Assembly: GCA_016716505.1 (NCBI GenBank)
Contig: JADJWF010000002.1
Location: 372,001 to 436,000, forward strand
Direction: 5' to 3'
Length of the DNA stretch: 64,000 bases
From: Verrucomicrobiota bacterium
GTDB taxonomy: Bacteria > Verrucomicrobiota > Verrucomicrobiia > Limisphaerales > J093
Shown here piece after piece: positions 60,847 to 64,000 of the stretch (the stretch's first letter is position 1; every line of letters starts with the position of its first letter). Below the pieces are notes generated by a model, which worked only from the letters and a program-made list of their open reading frames with translations, was not told the origin of the DNA and ran no database searches. A program made the translations under genes and the position numbers.

Positions 60847-62586
60847 ATGTTTCGCAGGATGTCCGCACATTCGCCCCGCCCATCCAATACCGGATCCCCA
60901 TCCGGGCCGGTTGCTCGCCAAAATACCGGCGCCTCCGCCTCTGTTTCTCGAACCCAAGGCCCGGTCAACCTGCGGAGCGGGCTTTTGAGGCAACGTCCAT
61001 GGCCACGGCGACCTCTCCTCGTCAGCCAGTTGATCATCGCCGGCCTGTTCCTCGCGGTTTCTTCCACTGCGGACGCGCTCGTGCTTCATCCCCGCCATCG
61101 CGAGCGCGTGGCTCCGGACGCGGACCAGTGGCGGGTCGTCGAACATACCGTCGAGGTCAGTGGACCGCGGACGGCCATGATCGTCTGCGACATGTGGGAC
61201 CGGCACTGGTGCGCCGGCGCCACCGCGCGAGTCGCGGAACTCGCCCCCCGCATGAACGAAGTCCTGCACGCCGCCCGGCGACAGGGCATGCTCATCATCC
61301 ACGCCCCCAGCGACACCATGAAGTTCTACGCGGACTTCCCTCAGCGGCTTCGGGCGCGGGAGGCCCCGCCGGCCCCGGCCCCGGCCGATGTCCGCCAGTG
61401 GAAGCCAATCAATCCCGACCGCGAACCGCCCTTGCCGATAGACGACTCCGACGGCGGTTGCGACGACGATCCGCCCTGCCCGCAGGGCAACCCGTGGCAG
61501 CGGCAGATCGCAACCCTGGAAATTCTGCCCGAAGATGTGATCAGCGATCGCGGCGACGAAATTCACAATGTGCTGACGGCGCGCGGCGTGGACACGGTCA
61601 TCGTGCTCGGCGTTCACGCCAACATGTGCGTCCTCGGTCGTCCATTCGCGATCCGCTCCCTGGTCGCCTTGGGCAAGCGGGTCTTCCTCATGCGCGACCT
61701 CACCGACACAACGTACAACTCGCGCCGGCGGCCGTACGTCCGCCATTTCGTCGGCACCGACCTCGTCGTGGAACACATCGAGAAGTACTGGTGCCCGTCC
61801 ATCACGAGCGCGGACTTCCTCGGCGGCGAGCCGTTCCGGTTCGCACAGGACCGCCGCCGGCGCGTCGTGCTGCTCATCGGCGAGAACGAGTACCGTACGT
61901 GGGAAACATTGCCCGACTTCGCCCACCGGGAATTGGTCTGGCGCGGTTTCCCTTGCGAGGTCGTGGCTGCCTCGACGGCGACCGATGACTTTCGCTTCAC
62001 AAATGCCGCGGCCGTTACCCGGGCGGATTTGCTCGTCGTCAGCACCCGCCGTCGCGCCCTGCCCAGTGAGCTGATGGCGGCCCTCCGCGCCCACCTCGCC
62101 GGCGGCAAGTCGCTGCTCGGCATCCGCACCGCCAGCCATGCCTTCGCCGTGCGCGGCGACACCCTCGATCGCCTCAAAGACGATCCCGCCGTGGCGCAAT
62201 GGCCGGAGTTCGACCCCGACGTGCTCGGCGCAAATTACCGCGGCCACCACGGCGCAGGGCCGCTCACCAAGATCCGGGTCGCGCCCGGAGCCGAGGGAGA
62301 CCCGATCCTGGCCAGCGTCAATCTCAAGGGCTTCACCAGCCACTCGTCACTATACCGGTGCGGTCCCCTCCGGCCGACGGCCCGCTGCCTTTTGCTGGGC
62401 GCCATTGACGGCCAGCCGGAGGAGCCGATTGCCTGGACCCATCGCTACGGTCCCCGCGAAGCGCGTATCTTCTACACCTCGCTGGGTGGGCCGGACGACT
62501 TCGCCAATCCGGCCTTTCGTCGCCTGCTCCTGAACGCCGTCCTCTGGTGCTTGAACGAGCGCATTCCACCGGCCGACGCGCCCTGA
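60847..62586 (+). CDS. Isochorismatase-like hydrolase fused to a ThuA-like domain
   Basis: A 579-aa protein. A hydrophobic signal-like stretch ('LLVSQLIIAGLFLAVSSTAD') precedes a cysteine-hydrolase domain (~90-310) with candidate triad Asp ('AMIVCDMWDRHWC'), Lys ('APSDTMKFYADF') and Cys ('LGVHANMCVLGRPF'). The second half (~330-579) is ThuA-like, class I glutamine amidotransferase fold: 'VVLLIGENEYRTWETLPDFA', 'LLVVSTRRRALP', 'GGKSLLGIRTASHAF' and C-terminal 'FANPAFRRLLLNAVLWCLN'. ThuA proteins occur in sugar metabolism; the fusion suggests a secreted two-step activity not known to me. ATG at 60847 is used; a TTG at 60985, just before the signal, is an alternative. Confidence 0.82.
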   Translation: MFRRMSAHSPRPSNTGSPSGPVARQNTGASASVSRTQGPVNLRSGLLRQRPWPRRPLLVSQLIIAGLFLAVSSTADALVLHPRHRERVAPDADQWRVVEHTVEVSGPRTAMIVCDMWDRHWCAGATARVAELAPRMNEVLHAARRQGMLIIHAPSDTMKFYADFPQRLRAREAPPAPAPADVRQWKPINPDREPPLPIDDSDGGCDDDPPCPQGNPWQRQIATLEILPEDVISDRGDEIHNVLTARGVDTVIVLGVHANMCVLGRPFAIRSLVALGKRVFLMRDLTDTTYNSRRRPYVRHFVGTDLVVEHIEKYWCPSITSADFLGGEPFRFAQDRRRRVVLLIGENEYRTWETLPDFAHRELVWRGFPCEVVAASTATDDFRFTNAAAVTRADLLVVSTRRRALPSELMAALRAHLAGGKSLLGIRTASHAFAVRGDTLDRLKDDPAVAQWPEFDPDVLGANYRGHHGAGPLTKIRVAPGAEGDPILASVNLKGFTSHSSLYRCGPLRPTARCLLLGAIDGQPEEPIAWTHRYGPREARIFYTSLGGPDDFANPAFRRLLLNAVLWCLNERIPPADAP

Positions 62587-62990
62587 ATCGTTTCGTGCTC
62601 CCAAGACTTCCGACGGAATTCCGGGCCTCTTTCCCGTTTTGAATCACCCTCGCCGGTGGGAACTGCACGGTGGGGAGCTTGGCACCCGCGTCCCCGTCCT
62701 CCTTCGGCCGGCGACAGCCAAAAAAGGGTGAGCCTTTGCCAACCGGCGTGTAGCGCACGGGTTGTCGGTTTTTTATTTGCGTCCAGTGCCTAAACCAAAC
62801 CATGCCCCTCATAAGCCTTCACCCCGCGTCGCCGCCCGGAGCGGTGGTCAACGGGTCGTCGCGACGGGCATGATCACCGACCTCGATGGACGTCCGGCGG
62901 CCAGCCGGGAAACGGGCGTTGGGGCAATTTGGGAGAGCCGGCTGTGATCACTGATTGCTGAGCCGCTTGGGATAGAAAGGGCCAACCGAT
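62587..62990. other. Intergenic region before cas10: no CRISPR repeats seen
   Basis: About 400 bp. Apart from the hairpin terminator at 62740-62776 I find no repeat-spacer pattern, tRNA or supported small gene; a 61-codon frame at 62762-62947 has no recognisable features. A possible ribosome-binding AAAGGG lies about 10 bp before the cas10 ATG. From about here base and codon use appear to shift toward more AAG/GAA codons, as might be expected at the edge of an acquired CRISPR-Cas island. Confidence 0.45.
62740..62776 (+). terminator. Probable intrinsic terminator upstream of cas10
   Basis: CAACC and CGTG arms pair with CACG and GGTTG around a TAGCG loop (9 bp with a 2-nt bulge), followed by TCGG and a run of six T plus ATTT. 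It would end transcription from the isochorismatase-ThuA gene and insulate the CRISPR-associated operon. Confidence 0.5.
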
Positions 62991-64000
62991 ATGACCGACT
63001 GGAAACGCAAACTCGCCGCCTACCTCCACGACCCACCGAGCAAGTGCTTGGACATCGGCACCCACGGCGAACGCTCCGATGCCGCCTTCCGACAGGCAGG
63101 CTTCACCGACACCGAGGTGGGCGAGTATTTCAAGCACGCCGACCACACCGGCGCAGCGGCCGACCGCTTCCCCTTTCCGCAATACCGGGCTGCGGGGCTC
63201 GCTTGCCACTTCGACGGCCTGCGCAATGCCTTCCACCATCCACTTGAAGGCGCGCAACAATTGCCGTTCAAGGCCGAATTCAAGTCCGTCGAGCAAGGCT
63301 TCGAAGGTGAAAACTCCGTCCAGCCGGCGTTGCAGAACACGCCGCCGGACTGGGGCGAAAACACCCTCTGGCGCGCCCGCTTCTTTGCGCACTGGCGCTG
63401 CTGGCCGCAGTTCGCCACTGAGAAAGACTACCGCCTCGGCCTCCTGCCCGCCGACACGCGCCTGCCCGACCATTCCATTTGGACCCACATGCAGGTCGTC
63501 TCCGCGCTCGCCGGCTGCGTGGACAACAACGTCTGGCGGCCCGCCTTTCTCAAGCTTCAGCTCGGCCCCGTGCAGGAGTTCATCGCCCAAGCCCGCAGCA
63601 CGCGCGACCTCTGGAGCGGCTCCTACCTCCTTTCCTGGCTCATGGCCGCCGGACTGAAGAAATTCTCCGAGCTAGCTGGCCCCGACGCCGTCATCTACCC
63701 CAGCCTCCGCGGTCAGCCCCTCTTCGACCTCCACTGGAAAAAGGAGCTTTGGGAAAAAGTGTTCATCGGCGGCAAGCCCGTCTGGGAAAGCATTCAGCCC
63801 ACGGACAAGGAGCAGGACCTCCTCACCCCCAACCTGCCCAACGTCTTCCTTGCCTTGGTTCCGGGAAGTCGTGGCCGCGAAATCGCCAAGGAAGTCGAAA
63901 AGGCCATCCGCGAGGAACTCGAAAACATTGCCAAGAGCGTCTGGACTGCCTGCGACAAGGCCGGGCTGACCAATAACGAGGGCGACCCCGCCTTTCACGA
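62991..64000 (+). CDS. cmr2: Type III-B CRISPR-Cas subunit Cas10/Cmr2, N-terminal part (runs off the window)
   Basis: The frame is open from the ATG at 62991 to the window end (336 codons). The N-terminus 'KLAAYLHDPPSKCLDI' carries the His-Asp pair in the place expected for the HD domain, followed by 'KHADHTGAAADRF', close to the Cmr2 pattern. The segment 'LGPVQEFIAQARSTRDLWSG' and 'SYLLSWLMAAGLKKF' is characteristic of Cmr2. Cas10 is the large subunit of the RNA-targeting Cmr complex and, if its later GGDD palm motif is intact, makes cyclic oligoadenylate signals. That motif, other cmr genes and the CRISPR array lie beyond this window. Subtype III-B is likely, not proven. Confidence 0.88.
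   Translation, partial: MTDWKRKLAAYLHDPPSKCLDIGTHGERSDAAFRQAGFTDTEVGEYFKHADHTGAAADRFPFPQYRAAGLACHFDGLRNAFHHPLEGAQQLPFKAEFKSVEQGFEGENSVQPALQNTPPDWGENTLWRARFFAHWRCWPQFATEKDYRLGLLPADTRLPDHSIWTHMQVVSALAGCVDNNVWRPAFLKLQLGPVQEFIAQARSTRDLWSGSYLLSWLMAAGLKKFSELAGPDAVIYPSLRGQPLFDLHWKKELWEKVFIGGKPVWESIQPTDKEQDLLTPNLPNVFLALVPGSRGREIAKEVEKAIREELENIAKSVWTACDKAGLTNNEGDPAFH

Noticed and set aside
62587..62990. CRISPR leader or repeats before cas10
   Set aside because: I looked for direct repeats of 25-40 bp and saw none.

Overview
This window is high-G+C, gene-dense chromosomal DNA that most resembles a Verrucomicrobiota genome, probably the Pedosphaera/Limisphaera branch. This is a judgement from gene content, not a search. 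Supporting signs are outer-membrane LPS genes (lpxA, kdsA, kdsC, an OstA-like protein), Gfo/Idh/MocA oxidoreductases (one with a Tat signal), a DUF1080 protein, a GH127 enzyme with a LamG-like domain, an ECF sigma factor with a long membrane-anchored extension, and secreted proteins ending in an 'FYR/FFR' module.

Layout. 1-9 kb: the end of an MFS transporter; argA, an L,D-transpeptidase and a FUN14-like protein in one operon; a DUF362 membrane protein; dxr-cdsA; a nitrilase-family amidase. 9-19.7 kb: rarD with a Gfo/Idh oxidoreductase, the ECF sigma fusion, a glycan block (GH127, DUF1080, a beta-propeller protein) and an isolated nuoA. 20.1-22.1 kb: about 2 kb without a convincing gene, made of five tandem ~390-bp units packed with short palindromes. 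22.4-26.7 kb: a Tat oxidoreductase, L-serine dehydratase and small unknowns. 26.7-49.8 kb: a phosphate-acquisition island. 49.9-62.6 kb: housekeeping and envelope genes (folP-cdaA-ybbR-glmM, an SDR, lpxA, an ImuA-like protein, a lipase-like hydrolase, kdsA-kdsC-OstA, an isochorismatase-ThuA fusion). From 62,991 to the edge: the start of a type III-B cas10/cmr2.

The island is the most interesting part. On the minus strand an ordered set (DUF3450, two ExbB/MotA-type proteins, ExbD, TonB, a TPR protein, a TonB-dependent receptor, a secreted repeat protein) lies beside two divergent Pst operons. Near-canonical Pho-box sequences (two 7-bp half-sites 11 bp apart) lie between the Pst operons, upstream of the DUF3450 gene, and upstream of a 68-aa protein that copies the N-terminus of ExbB. 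I infer an outer-membrane-to-cytoplasm uptake route for phosphate or a phosphorylated compound under Pho control. No phoB/phoR lies in the window.

The minus-strand Pst operon is unusual. Its two PstB ATPases carry complementary defects: one has lost the ABC signature, the other the Q-loop Gln and the switch His. This predicts a heterodimer with one catalytic and one degenerate ATP site. Its PhoU is fused to an ArsC/LMW-phosphatase-like domain whose catalytic Cys and Arg are replaced. The plus-strand Pst operon is conventional.
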